Assembly (NCBI RefSeq): GCF_022581195.2 | Contig: NC_061482.1 | Coordinates: forward strand, 11,842,001 to 11,906,000 | Direction of reading: 5' to 3' | From: Helicoverpa zea | Lineage: Eukaryota; Arthropoda; Insecta; Lepidoptera; Noctuidae | Length of the DNA: 64,000 bases | Shown: positions 12,162 through 24,200 of the stretch, one piece after another | Numbering within the stretch: position 1 is the stretch's first letter | Layout of the letters: the number at the start of each line of letters is the position of its first letter | Position numbers and translations under genes: made by a program | The notes under the pieces: model-generated | Told to the model about the DNA's origin: nothing | Seen by the model: the letters and a program-made list of their open reading frames with translations, nothing else | The model's database searches: none

Positions 12162-12805
12162 ATGTCTCGAGATCTCCCACTACTTATCGACTATTATATC
12201 ATTTTCTTAATGTTTAAGCCCTATTGTGTAGTATTGGTAGAATTTACTCATTCAAGGCTGTCTAAGACTGAATAGTTTGGATTAATGTATTTGATGGTAA
12301 TTTACCTACCTGTGTAATGAGGAATCATGGTCTGGTCTTTTCCGAAGTTACTTTGCCCATCCAACTCGCTTGAAGCTGGGCGATTCTCGGTGAATGAATT
12401 GTCATATCTTTTCGTACCTAGTTGTATATTTAACTTCGCTTTCTATCTACATATCAAGGCGTGATTCTCATTGCAGATGAATAGTTAAGCGGCAAAGGAA
12501 GGGTATTTTCTGACGTGTAGGCGCAAAATTAATTAAGGATGGTGGTAGGCACGAAGTGATTTAATTATTTCGAGCTCCACCAAGGCAAGTGTGTGGTCGA
12601 CGGCCCTAGGCTGGACCGAAGACACCACATCAGTCTAACTTATTGAGACAGACTTGGAAGTGGTAACTTCGTACACACGTTAACGTCGGGCTTTTAGATA
12701 TACGAGTATAAATACTCATTAAATGTATTTTTTTTAAGTACTTAAGTAGTGACGTAGTATCCTCTACTGTATTCGATGTAATTTTTCTGAGTGATATATA
12801 ATAAA

Positions 12806-13306
12806 CTCAGTCAATTCGTTGTTTTATTTCACCCCTAAATATTAGTGTACTAAGTACGGTAGACTGCACATCAGTGGCAAATGTCATACACCTTAACTCA
12901 ATAGTAATAAGTACGATTTTCCTATAAAACTTTTACCACTGACCTGAAGTTGACTGCACAAATGTCATACACCTTAACTCAATAGTAATAAGTACGATTT
13001 TCCTATAAAACTTTTACCACTGACCTGAAGTTGACTGCACCAATGTATTAGTTGTTGTATTGTGTATGTAGGAGTTTTATTTCAATCCTATGTGCTAGTG
13101 TACTAACATAGATACGTATAGCTACGTCTAGTTATAGCTTTGCGACTCTCTCTACTTTTTACTATATAAAATAAGACAAAAGCCCTGAATACTGAAACCA
13201 AAAATTGATGACTGATTCCTAATACTGTGAAAGTGGTCCAAAAGCTTAATTGGATGCTTAATTATCAGTAGGTAATTAAAGGACTAATAAAGACTCAAAT
13301 AGCAGC
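12806..13306. other. Intergenic stretch after the dsRNA-binding gene
   Basis: Contains the 81-bp tandem duplication listed separately. No coding exon was seen. Confidence 0.5.
12879..13040. repeat. Perfect 81-bp tandem duplication
   Basis: Positions 12879-12959 and 12960-13040 read identically, starting AAATGTCATACACCTTAACT and ending AAGTTGACTGCAC. No difference is visible, so the duplication is recent or an assembly artefact. Confidence 0.9.
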
Positions 13307-13460
13307 CTGGGGCCCGATATTCCTAAGTTGATAATGTCAAAATTGAATCGCAATAGCAGTTTTTACCATGTCGGACATTCTGCTACTAATATAAGACCAA
13401 TCGTATTCCAACGACATTCGATTGGTTTGCGATTGGTCTGCCATTTTGGTGATTTTGGTC
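13307..13460. repeat. MITE-like repeat, GGGCCCGATTCT family, third copy
   Basis: Begins CCTGGGGCCCGATATTCCTA and shares AATTGAATCGCAATAGCAG and the GATTGGTTTGCGATTGGTCT block with the copy at 4279-4635. The right inverted end is missing or diverged. Confidence 0.6.
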
Positions 13461-13627
13461 TTTGTTTCTGAACTAACAACGCATCGTGCTTTTGAAGTTA
13501 GTATCGAATTGATCATAGTCGAATCAATGTAGCGGCTTATATTGCGGTTTTCCACATTAGGTAGGTATGTATAGCAATCACGATGGGAGCACGTCGCTAG
13601 TGAGAAAATGAAACCAGGATTTAGGCT

Positions 13628-13960
13628 AAAATGATTAATTTACTCTCACATACATTCACATGTTACGTAACATCTAATAGGACAGTATATAATTTGTATA
13701 ATTATTATTATATTCATGAATCATTGTAAGTTTTATATAGTAATACTAAACGATGTCTGGATCTCTTCAAGGCAACTTTTATTCTTATCTTTTTAGTATG
13801 GTTAATTTGACGTCTGTGAAATGATAAATACAATTTTAGTAAATAGTTTCTAAATCTTGTTAGAAATTTGGAAGCCCATGCAAACATTAGATATTTTATT
13901 GAACTTTGCCTATAGAGAGCAATTTTATGAGAGAACATAACGTCCGATGCACCATAAACT
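13628..13960 (-). repeat. Duplicated 3' flank of the PDIA5-like gene, copy 2
   Basis: Matches 19303-19720 in order and orientation: both start AAAATGATTAATTTA, share a CTTTAATTTC/CTTATCTTTTTAGTA-type block leading to GGTTAAT, then GGAAGCCCA, TATAGA and GAGAGAACATA. It shows that the exon duplication carried downstream sequence with it. Confidence 0.7.
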
Positions 13961-14437
13961 AAAAAAAAACAGTAGGCATTTCAACATCCCGACAACACGA
14001 TGATGGTAGCATAGCCATAGACAGATCCAAGGGCGTAAGTACACACAACAAGGGCACAGAATTGTGTGAAACTGAAGACATTCAATTAATAACAACTGAT
14101 AGTTTAATTACTTTACTTTTAAAATAAAACTCACCACTACTTGTCGGTCTGATATTCCTGTGAATAAAAAAAAATACAATAAAAAAATAAATACAAGTTA
14201 ATAAAAAACGGCGATGAACAGCCGATTTGATTTTATGTTAAACCATATTTCGAGGTGGCATTGATTGCGTTAAAAATAATAAATTTCCATCCCTATGAGG
14301 GTATGAGTTGTTTAGAAAAATAAATAGATATAAATGAATAACTAGTCTCTGGTAGTTCTAGCACATACAACATCCAGCACTTGTTTATGGGACTTTGTGA
14401 TAAATAAATGAGTTGGTCAGTGACCATTCGCTATCGT

Positions 14438-14834
14438 ATAAAGCTGTGTCTATGCTAGACGAACACAACACGAGCGGAGCACGAGCCGAACACAATTCGT
14501 CTAGTGTGGACCAACTTACAAGCCTCTAACGAGCGCGCTGCGAGCATTTCGTTCGTGCTCGGCTGCGTTCCGCCTGTTGTCGGTTTTGCCCTTGTAAAAA
14601 TTACGACGCCCGATAAAAATTTATAAAAAGGGCTTGGTTGGCTACAACAGCGGCGGCTACTGCAATATTATTAATATCGTCCATATTCGCCAAGAGCCGC
14701 GAACTCACTGCGGAAAACTACGTTCGAGAACAGTGATCGTTGTAGGTTCGTTGTACGTCCACATTTGACGCCGCGAACGACGGCTCCGCTTGTGCTTCGC
14801 TCGTGCTCGGTTCGTCTAGCGTGGACCCACCTTA
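14438..14834. mobile_element. MITE with GCTAGACGAA inverted ends
   Basis: The left end TATGCTAGACGAACACAACA is mirrored by TCGGTTCGTCTAGCGTGGAC on the right. About 397 bp, rich in GAGC/GCTC words, no reading frame. It ends 10 bases from the last duplicated PDIA5 exon. Confidence 0.75.
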
Positions 14835-15215
14835 AGGTTCTCACTCAAAGAAAGTGGTACTTACCTACTTGGTCATGACCCCAGACTTTAGAATGAAATG
14901 ATGCAAAATGACAATGGCTGATGAGATCAAAATTATTTTTCACCTTATGGTGTCTAAGCAAGAAATCGAACATGTCTGATGCCGTTCGATCTCCTTCGTA
15001 CGTTGCAATGAGTTTCCCATTAGCGTACAAAAAATACATGGGAATGGTCTTTACTCCAGCGAAGTCGGCAACCTTTGGGTTCTCAGAGGCATCTATGGCG
15101 TAAAGCCTCACAACGCTCTCGTCTTGCCTCAGCCTAACGGCCAAGTTGTTAAAATCGGGTTTCATTTCTGTACAAACGGAGCACCCTGAACAAAAAAATA
15201 GAAAACAGTCTTACC

Positions 15216-15363
15216 GCCAATTGCAGAAAGGTCGATTAAAGTTACAGCTTCTTTAAATCTATTGCTGACTCTTTCTTTGTCAACAAGATAAAAAGTGTTA
15301 GTAATAGGTATAAATAGCAGATTTAATGACGCTTTAATTTTAATGGGCCTTTCTGCAACTGAC
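15216..15363. mobile_element. MITE, GTCAGTTGCACAAAG family, copy 1
   Basis: Inverted ends GCCAATTGCAGAAAGG and CCTTTCTGCAACTGAC flank a core containing TTTAAATCTATTGCTGACTC and TTTGTCAACAAGATAAAAAG. It lies in the intron before the last duplicated exon and is absent from the parental gene. Confidence 0.8.
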
Positions 15364-16326
15364 GATTGGTTAACTTACGGTGTTCTTAATTTTATAGCTA
15401 CAGTCTCTAAGTACCTACAACTGAAGCTTCGATCTATATCCGGCACTTGTACAAAGTTGTATGCGCCTTTTCATTATGAGTGATTGACTAAATAGTGAGG
15501 GAAAACTTCGTCAAACAAACGTGTCGAGAAACGTTCATCCGCCTTTCAGCGGGCATCATAGTAATATCTTTTTACATTGATACCACAAGTTACACAGTTT
15601 TGTCCACTGCCATTTTCGTAGGTGTCAAAATACCGTGGAAACATTCACACAACACAAAACAAAAGTGTCGATCGACCTTCGACATCTTTGAGAAAATCAC
15701 ATGTCATTATTATTATTATAACTTCTTGTTCGTTTGTTTGCGTTTCGACACCTCGAGGGAATAGGGGTAACGATGAAAATATCTTGGGAATATTAGTTGT
15801 TTTTTAGGTATCTATAGTCAGCCAAACTTTACACCAAACGGTGTGGATAGTCTTAAAAAGTTAGGTAGGTACCTAACTTTAACCTATAGACACAATTTAG
15901 TTCTACCTTTTTTGAAAAAAAATGCACACGTGAACAAAGTGGCAGGTAGGTACTAGGTAGGTCGAAGAAGCACTGGCTTGTAAAAGCGTTTCGGCTTAGC
16001 TACTTACTTATGCATATTCAACTAGGTCTTAAGAGGTCTTTGGAGGTAGGCTACATTTAGTAAAGTGTAATAAGCCCTTTAGGAGCACAAACCACGTTAA
16101 CTTTGCTAACATTACTATAATTATCTATGTAGTCATGAAAAAACTTACATGACGCATAAAACATGACGAAAGTAGGGGAAGACGAGCTGATAACTTGATG
16201 AAAGTCAGCATCACTGGTCATGTTGACTTGGTCGATAAAGCCAGCCCCTTGAGATGTGACGTCGCTCTGCGATGTCGCGTAAGTCCCGGCCTGACTATGT
16301 ATGGACTAGAAACGAAAATATATACC

Positions 16327-16461
16327 GTCAGTTGCACAAAGCTCCATTAAAGTTAAAGCTTCTTTAAATCTATTGTTGACTCTTTCTTTGTCAACAAGAT
16401 AAAAAGCGTCAGCAATAGATTTAATGAAGCTTCAACTTTAATGGACCTTTGTGCAACTGAC
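16327..16461. mobile_element. MITE, GTCAGTTGCACAAAG family, copy 2
   Basis: 135 bp with inverted ends GTCAGTTGCACAAAGCTCCA and GGACCTTTGTGCAACTGAC. It sits 22 bases upstream (minus-strand sense) of the duplicated exon at 16305, where the first codons of the parental exon are missing. Confidence 0.85.
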
Positions 16462-17414
16462 TGACAGTCAAATTTCGTTGAAGGAATTTGTTTATGAATG
16501 TTCACTTTTGATGAATGAAGTTTGTCAAAGATCTAAACATTCCATTAATTTACACGAGCAAAATAAATTTGGAAACACCGTCTTTACCTTTCCACCACCT
16601 GTGTAATCCCTTTTATTCTTATCCAAATAGCTAAAGTTTACAGCAGGGTATCCCCGGGCATCGTAATTGGCACACATTTTTTTAATCATGGTAGTATCCA
16701 CAGCACCGTAGGCTAGCGTAAGGTTCTCAGAGATTTTGTCTGCGGCCCTCGTAAGTCTGTTCATCATTCGCGGCTCAGTACCTTTCCAGTAACCATACCC
16801 TAAAAGTTAAGAACCAAATTAAAAAGCATTTATTCAAATTACGATGAGAACTCGAAGAACTTCTCAAACGTCCACTTCGCAGCAACACATTATTTTAAGT
16901 TAGGCCCATAAATTGGAATGTCTCATGCCAATCTGCTTGTTACGTAGAGGATAGTCATAATCAGGGGAAGCTGTTTCAATCAACTGAATAAACATGTTTA
17001 CATCCCTCCATGATGACATGAGCGAGGGGTCCTGGCCCTCAGGCGCATACCTGTGTTCGGAAATTAGTGGTGAGCCACCATTAAGTTTGACGAGAATTTA
17101 CCCCATTCCTGAAATAGCGTCTGGTGTCAACCCATATTTCTTTTTTCTCTTATACACCTAATGCAAAGTTCTGCATATTTACAACTACATATGTATTTTC
17201 CTAATTGTTAATACAACTGGTACTTACATGGCGCAGAGAGCATAACAACGACGTGCTTGATCTTGCGCAGTGTTTTTCTGAATGTCGCATTGTCGAGGTG
17301 GCGCCCCGCCCATGGCCTCCCGTAGAACGGCAGTCTCGGAGACTCTTTAGGGCCCTAAATTCGTGCTAAGAGTTAAAATAGAATATCACATCTTTATCTT
17401 CAAAAAAGCTCGTG

Positions 17415-17466
17415 GGGGCCCGGCCTAGTGGATAAAACACCAACCTCTCAGTGTGTGGGTTCGATT
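17415..17466 (+). repeat. SINE 5' half, tRNA-derived head
   Basis: GGGGCCCGGCCTAGTGGATA resembles a tRNA A box, and the downstream GGGTTCGATT is the start of a B box. The SINE is cut here by the hAT element and continues at 18647. Confidence 0.7.
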
Positions 17467-18646
17467 CATGGGCGTAGCCAGCTTTGGGCTCAGGGTGGGG
17501 CAGCAGTCAACCTATCCCCCGGGGGAGGCCCTCCGATTTTTTGTATCTTGAGCCGATAATCTCAAACTTGTTAATCTCTTAATTTGAGAGGTTTATATTT
17601 TCAGGTACAGAAAATAAACAATCACACACAGGATAAAAGCCAAAAGTAAGGGCATATAGTTTCTGAACACGCGAGCGAAGCGAGCGCGAAATTTTTATCG
17701 GACTTAAACCAAATATTACGTAAAATTTAGCCCAAACGTACTTAACTTTTTGTTTGTTGACAAATGCAAAAACAAGGGCATATAGTTTCTGAATACGCGA
17801 GCGAAGCGAGCGCGAAATTTTTATCGGACTTAAACCAAATATTACGTAAAATTTAGCCCAAACGTACTTAACTTTTTGTTTCTTGACAAATAGGTACAAA
17901 AATAATATAGTTTCTGAATACGCGAGCGAAGCGAGCGCGAAATTTTGATTATTTTTTAAGACTCAAAACCAAAAACTACGTAAAATGTCGCCCAAATATA
18001 CATTTTCATGAATGGGGACTAGGTACGACACACCCGATTTAAGTCCATACGAAAACCCCCTCGCTCGCATAGATAAGTCGATAAAAATAAAGTTAGATAA
18101 CATATAGCAACGTTGCGCAGCTAAGCTTCGCGGACCTCTCGAAATACCTCCAGGGACCACCAGTGGTCCGGTTAAGAACCACTGTGCTAAACGATCGTTC
18201 TATTGTACAGGTCGTACATGGCTGGGCAAGCAAAATAGCGAGCGCGGTTTTTACACTAGGATAAAATTGCATTACCGAAATTTTGATCACACCTACCAGT
18301 TCCATCTCCATCACTGCATTATTTTTTGGATTAGATGGACGGCTCGGCTCGCTACGCCACATAGCACCTATTCTTTTAGGGAATACGGCTCGCTTTCAAA
18401 TGACGCACGCACCGCGCACGTTCGGGAACTCGAGCGTGCATTTTGTTTTGATCGCGCTCTTTTCAAAGTCGACAATTTTTTTGTGCAATACTTAACTTAC
18501 GGATAGTATGTACATATGATTGGTGATGTTGTTAGTTAGACTTCGTAAAAAAAAAAAACATTGTTTAATCAGACACCTTATAGGTCAGAGCCAGGGTCCA
18601 GGGTGGGGCATGTGCCCCAGCTTGCCCCAGTGTGGCTACGCCCATG
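17467..18646. mobile_element. Non-autonomous hAT element in a SINE
   Basis: Ends CATGGGCGTAGCCAGC and GTGTGGCTACGCCCATG are inverted repeats. The element is flanked on both sides by GTTCGATT (17459-17466 and 18647-18654), a perfect 8-bp target duplication as expected for hAT. About 1180 bp with no transposase. Inside are three tandem units of about 125 bp. Confidence 0.88.
17640..17945. repeat. Tandem ~125-bp units with GCGAGCGAAGCGAGCGCGAA
   Basis: The 20-mer recurs starting at 17671, 17797 and 17922. Between the copies lie shared words TTTTATCGGACTTAAACCAA and AGCCCAAACGTACTTAACTT. The same motif occurs in the hAT element at 45395-46433. Confidence 0.9.
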
Positions 18647-18755
18647 GTTCGATTCCATGTCAGGCAAGCGTGGTGATTAAAACTCAATCCTTCTATGGGA
18701 GAGGAGACCTGTGTCCAGCAAAAAGGTTGATAATGATGATGATGATGATCATTGT
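18647..18755 (+). repeat. SINE 3' half with GATGATGAT tail
   Basis: Resumes the B box (GTTCGATTCC) after the hAT insertion, followed by GGAGAGGAGACCTGTGTCCA and a (GAT)n tail near 18733-18750. This is the 3' partner of the fragment at 17415-17466. Confidence 0.7.
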
Positions 18756-19302
18756 CTTCTTCATTAATAAGCCAGAACCAAAACTACAGCAGGCCCGGCG
18801 CCCGGCCAAACAACGGTGAGGCTTCAGGAACACTATGTCATCTATGTATATTAAGTACCTACTATCTGCGATACATGTATCTACACACATCCTAGCAGTA
18901 AGACCATGGGGGAGAGAAACATGGCCGTTAAAATGAGAAGCGGGCACGATGTCCTTGTCTTAATCTTTAGATACTATAAATAAAAACTCACTTCCCATTC
19001 GTAGGTAACTTCAATCAAGATTTCAAAGACGAAGACAAATGTCAGCCACGAGCAATTACTTAGCAGAGCTTTGGTTTCAGAGATGGTATAGAATCTACCA
19101 CTATTACTCTACCGATAATATGGTGATGAATTAAGTCCTCTGCCCGAAGGGTCGTATGGATTTATGTCTGTACACAATAAATAAAATCTAATCTACTGAA
19201 GTGATGTGTATAGGTGTAGGTACAGATTTCTCCAATAGATAGTGATGATTTAGATATAATTATATTAATTTGTATCCAGGTCAAAAAATAAAACAATTAT
19301 AT

Positions 19303-19720
19303 AAAAAATGATTAATTTATTCTCACAGATACTCACACGTTACGCGACATTAAGTAGGAAAGTTTTACTTTTATAATTGTTATTTCATTATAAGCTCGTA
19401 TGTTAGTAAATGATGTCAAGACCTCAACTTTTATATACAAGCAAATGTTGACAATTGCGATAATGTATAAAAAAGCTGCGTTCTCTTCTCATGGCATCTT
19501 TAATTTCTATCTTGTTAGTACGGTTAATGTCACATCTGCGAATTGATAATACGATTTGAGTAAAAAAATATACTCAATACACATAAATGCTTTGTTTTTA
19601 TATAGTTTCTGTGTAACCTACGTATAAAATATTTTGGGAATATGGAAGCCCAACTATTAGGTAGTTCATTGAAGTTTGCTTATAGATAGTAAATTGTATA
19701 AGAGAGAACATAGCGCTCCG
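19303..19720 (-). repeat. Duplicated 3' flank of the PDIA5-like gene, copy 1
   Basis: Parental counterpart of 13628-13960, lying 1.5-1.9 kb beyond the KDEL stop codon. Shared words include AAAATGATTAATTTA, GGAAGCCCA and GAGAGAACATA. Confidence 0.7.
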
Positions 19721-19847
19721 TGCCTCAGAGTAATAGAATTGACCTAGTATTAACTTAGAGGAATATAGAATATACCAAAAGTGTTTCGGTAAAGACAGTA
19801 TCGTCACTGCCAGAAACTGATAAATGACAGTGACATAACCATTTAAT

Positions 19848-19965
19848 TTTTTTTTTGGATGGGGTAAATCCTCATGGACTTCCTCCGAGGCCCGAATTCC
19901 CATCGGCTGTCGAGCACCAAGCCCAGGTACTTCATGGTGGGCCCGACAGCTATCTGGGCCCTGAC
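19848..19965. repeat. Possible retroposon fragment
   Basis: A T-rich run followed by GGATGGGGTAAATCCTCATG and CTTCCTCCGAGGCCCG. It is GC-rich compared with its surroundings and repeat-like. I cannot name the family from the sequence alone. Confidence 0.35.
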
Positions 19966-20559
19966 AGTGACATAACCTTAGGTTAATATTGGAAGTTCGA
20001 TTCGGAATTGGTTTAGAAGTTATGAGGTGTCTGAAGTAAAATGACTTTACCTGCCTTTTTATCGATTTCGAAGGTTACTTACACGGGTTTTTTTTTTTAT
20101 TAGTTTACTTGTTTATTAGGAAGTTTAATTAGTTTCTCTCCACTACCATCCCTTATGCATAATATAAATTTTGCTAATAAGCGCAAAAGTTTGCCGAGCA
20201 CTAACTGTAACGCCATATTACAGAAATATCTATCCTATCGCTATAAAATAAAATAAGTACAAGGAATGTCGAGGCAAAGGCCTCTTCTATAAACATATAA
20301 CAATATAATGCAACGTAAATATCAGAAATGAAAACAGTAAATATTAAAATAACATTTTAAACAAATATCACGTTGTATCCACGTAAATTAATGTAAAGCA
20401 ATATTAAAAGATTCAAATTTCGAAGTGATTGAACATCGTTTCAGGGAATTACTTCATGACGCTTTTTGAACATAATGAATTAGAAGTGGCGCAGTTATAA
20501 AACCAGCGTTTGGAATAAAAATAAATACTTCTATTATTACTCTCAGTGGTGTGCACTTG

Positions 20560-20615
20560 GAGAGGCTTATGTCCAGCAGTGGACTGCGATAGGCAGATGA
20601 TGATGATGATGACTT
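20560..20615 (+). repeat. Retroposon 3' tail, GTCCAGCAGTGGACTGCGAT type
   Basis: GAGAGGCTTATGTCCAGCAG and TGGACTGCGATAGGCAG run into (GAT)n. An inverted copy lies at 42427-42500. Confidence 0.75.
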
Positions 20616-20848
20616 CTATTATATGAATGACTAAATATATCAATTTCGTAATAATGGATTTACTGAGTATTGGTAAAAGTTGTTTGACTATACTGTTTGT
20701 GATATTCATTGTGATTATTATGCGCAATACGTATGTATGTCTAATAAAATATTTACTACATAATACATTTCGACTAAAAAGTCACCTAAGTATTTCTTAT
20801 ACATAGAAAAATAACTCGTACCTACATTAGAATAACAATAATTGGATT

Positions 20849-20854
20849 TTTATT
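20849..20854 (-). terminator. Candidate poly(A) signal of the PDIA5-like gene
   Basis: AATAAA on the minus strand, 372 bases beyond the stop codon. Its use is inferred. Confidence 0.35.
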
Positions 20855-21225
20855 TTGACTAAGTTTAGTTATTAGAATATGTTTCCATTAGTCTTTTAAG
20901 TAATGCTTATGTAACATTAGCAGCTAACAACATGAACACTATAACTAGCTCGAACAACATTGCAAAAATAGACAAATCTTCTTACAGGGTAAAATCAAAT
21001 AACTACTTTGTGTATTGTCAATAGTTCCAAAGTCTTATTGTTGAGATTGTATACAAGTTAACATTAATAAACACGTCTACAGAATCTAAATACTAAGAAT
21101 GGATACAAAACAAAGTTCTGAAGTATCTCTGTGAACTACTAACTATTGCATACTAAAAAATACTATAAATAAATGCGAGTTTAGAACGAACTAAATGATG
21201 AGACGTGACTGTTTATATGCTAGGA

Positions 21226-24200
21226 TCACAATTCGTCTTTCACCTTCTCGTTTTTGACGCAGAACTCGAACATGTCGGCTGTTGTTCTAACTCCATTGTA
21301 AGTGGCGATTTCATGTCCGTTGGCGAACATTTTGAATGTAGGCAATGTTCGTACGCCGGCGATGTCAGAGGCCTTCGGGTTCTCAGCGGCGTCAACTGCA
21401 TAAACCTTCACTTTTGTATCTTCTCGCCTCAACTTTACTGCTAGAGCGGTTACCTCTGACTTCGCTTTGCCACATAGTTTGCACCCTGTCAAACAAAATA
21501 TATGTGTAACTCATCACGAATTCTCAGAAACTAAAGTGCTAGGAGTCTCATACAAGGACATGGCCGTTCATAATATTCTGTCTGTCTGTTGTTTATTTTT
21601 GCTGATTCTCGATTAGTTGATCGTCAAGTCGTTAAAGCGCGCATGGCTTAAAGTCACATTAATTTTTTGTGGAAATATTAACATGCTGCTTCTTATCCAG
21701 ACATGGGACACAGCAAAACCGCGGCAAACAACCAGTGTAACCATAAAATAAGGCATTTCTAACATCAAAAATATATCTCTATGGAAATGGAGACAAAAAT
21801 ACTTACACGTAGCATAAAACATAACGAAAGAAGGAGTGGGGGCGGCGATAATTTTCTCAAAGTCCACATCACTGGCTAATATCACTTCTGGGCCAAAGCC
21901 GGACACTTCTGTGATCTCCTTCTGCGACGTCGGGTGAGTGCCTGCCTGGCTGTGTATGAAAGATATGAAGTCCTCTTCCTGGAAAGGAAGACGTTAAATG
22001 TTGATCATTGAAGATATACCTTGTGGGTAAGGCCACACCGTCTCGAGCAATTATCACTCTTCATATAAACTCGTGTACTTGTGCTTGTCATTACAATAAC
22101 AGATTATCCCCCGCACTCAGCGACATTTAATGGTTACTTTAGTCATTCCTTTTCTTTGAAAATTCGTCACAAATTTACCGATTTTTCGATACCCACATTT
22201 GGTTTCTGCCAACAACATAACCAGCCATGTAATTGCCACCCATTGCTCAAATCAGTTACTTGACAACTGAACATGGTTTAGTTATCGTCATAGTTAAATG
22301 GTACAACCCGACGTAAGAGTTTAAATTGTTAAAAAAATATTGATGAAAATGTATCCTACTAAGTTCGGCCATTCAGAGAATGCGTTCCTGACACGTCGCG
22401 ATTGAACTGACGACGTAACTACATTCATTGATTATTGATATAATAATGTTGTTTTAATGCTCCTCAATTGTTAAAACGGTAAACAACCAGCAAAAATATT
22501 TTTATCGTAACTGCAACGCCATTGCAAAGTTACGTCGTCAGTTCAATCGCGACGTGTCAGGAACGCATTCTCTGAATGGCCGAACTATAATATTATATGC
22601 GAAAGTTCGTTTGTTTGCTACGCTTTCACGCAAAAACGACTTAACCAATCATCACTTTGTACACATATTCTTGATAGTGCTAGAATGAACATAGGATAAT
22701 TTTTATCAACACACCACGCGGCTGAAGCCGCCGTTGGAAACTAGTAATAATATAAATTTTACCTTTCTACCACCAGTGTAGTCCTGAATATTCTTATCGT
22801 AATAGCTAAAGTACTTAATAGTGGGGTATCCTCGGACATCGTAATTGGCACATAGTTCCTGATCCGTAGTACAGTCGACCGCGCCAAATGCTACCATTAG
22901 TTCGTCAGCGAAATTCTCTGCGGCCCTCACAAACTCCGGCTTAGTACTTTTGCAGTGTCCACACCCTGAAAAAAAAAATGGAAGTTCCAAGAATCACGCC
23001 TTAAAAAGGAGTCTGATAGGATCATAACATGTGCTTAAGGTATATTGATGGCCTAAAATGGGGTATTGAAAAGTATGACATAATCATGACAAGGCCACAA
23101 AATTGAAATCTTACCAATATCAGCTAGTTTAAAGTTCGCATGTATGTGGAGGTTTTCCAAGCCTCACCGTGGAAATAATGTATGCTACAAATCACCGTTT
23201 CAGATGACCGTATTTTGACGCGTACAAGAGCTTATTCAGGAGCGCTTGCTTGAACCGACAATCATTATGTATGTGATGCTAGCGCTTCTAAGTGCGTTAA
23301 CACGAGTTTACGTTTGTAAGTGGCAAAAGTCAGATAAGGGAATATCACGGGAATCAGCGTGATTACAACCGCATTAGGACTACTCTTACATATATCATAT
23401 CATATCATTTATTGCATTCCATAATGTACATTTGGTGGAAAATATAAAATAATAGAGGTAGTCACAATTATGGACCCTGATGGGCACAGCAAAATAGTTA
23501 GAAGAGAGGAAGGCGTAATATAATGTAATGTAAAAAGTGTAATATAGTAGTATCACAGATTATACTGAGGACCCAAATGCTCCGACGACGTAATAGTCAG
23601 TTTATGCCATAACTTTCAGTGGAAAGTTTTTCCATGAAGTGACGTTTATGATGTGGATGAACCCGAGCCTAAGTTTTGTAAATAGATGTTCTATTTGTGG
23701 TACTTACATGGCGCATAGAACATAACGACGGCGTGCTTGATCTTGCGCAGTGTGTTTCGGAAAGTCGCGGAGTTGAGGTGGCGCACGGCCGTCTCTTCCT
23801 CCGCCCACGGCTTTTCCGGGGGCGGGGGCGGTGGTGGCTCTTTAGGATCCTAATACAAATACAATTACGCATTAAAATATCAACCTTTTTATGTTTCAGA
23901 AACGGATTATCCGTTATGGTATTTAAAAACGGTTAAAATCATAGCTGAAAATTATAGCACAAAAGATATCTTGTAATATTCTAGGCTTTATTTCAAACTT
24001 GTTCAGTGAACTGAACCCAAGAGCCCTCATATTTCTTAAAATCAATTCGTATGTTTTAAGAAAACTTTAACAAAGCGGCCCGGAGTCTGGAGGTTGGTGG
24101 TGATACCCTCAGCCTCGGGAAAGCAAGAAGGTATAGGTTCTGAACCAAAAGTCTCTCCGGTGGTGTCGGATTGCCGCCCGGACAATGAGAGTGAAGGAAT

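Larger units (their letters stand above)
14845..17354 (-). pseudogene. Diverged duplicate of the last four PDIA5 exons
   Basis: Minus-strand exons 17354-17228, 16799-16588, 16305-16149 and 15185-14845 align one to one with exons 9-12 of the upstream PDIA5-like gene. They keep intact GT-AG borders and the same phases (0, 1, 0, 1), so the join is open. The first thioredoxin site, CGHC in the parent, reads YGYW, so both catalytic cysteines are gone. The second site, CKLC in the parent, reads CSVC and could be redox active. At the 3' end the parental VKDEL-stop is replaced by VKNNFDLIS: a one-base loss plus substitutions removes the KDEL and the stop, extending the frame 27 residues past VKN. The third exon is shorter and uses a TAG acceptor beside a MITE. 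No promoter or signal-peptide exon is present. It is either decaying or used as alternative 3' exons. Confidence 0.8.

Noticed and set aside
17640..17945. Tandem units considered as a CRISPR-like array
   Set aside because: Units are ~125 bp with nearly identical spacers, inside a eukaryotic hAT element; this is a tandem repeat, not a CRISPR.
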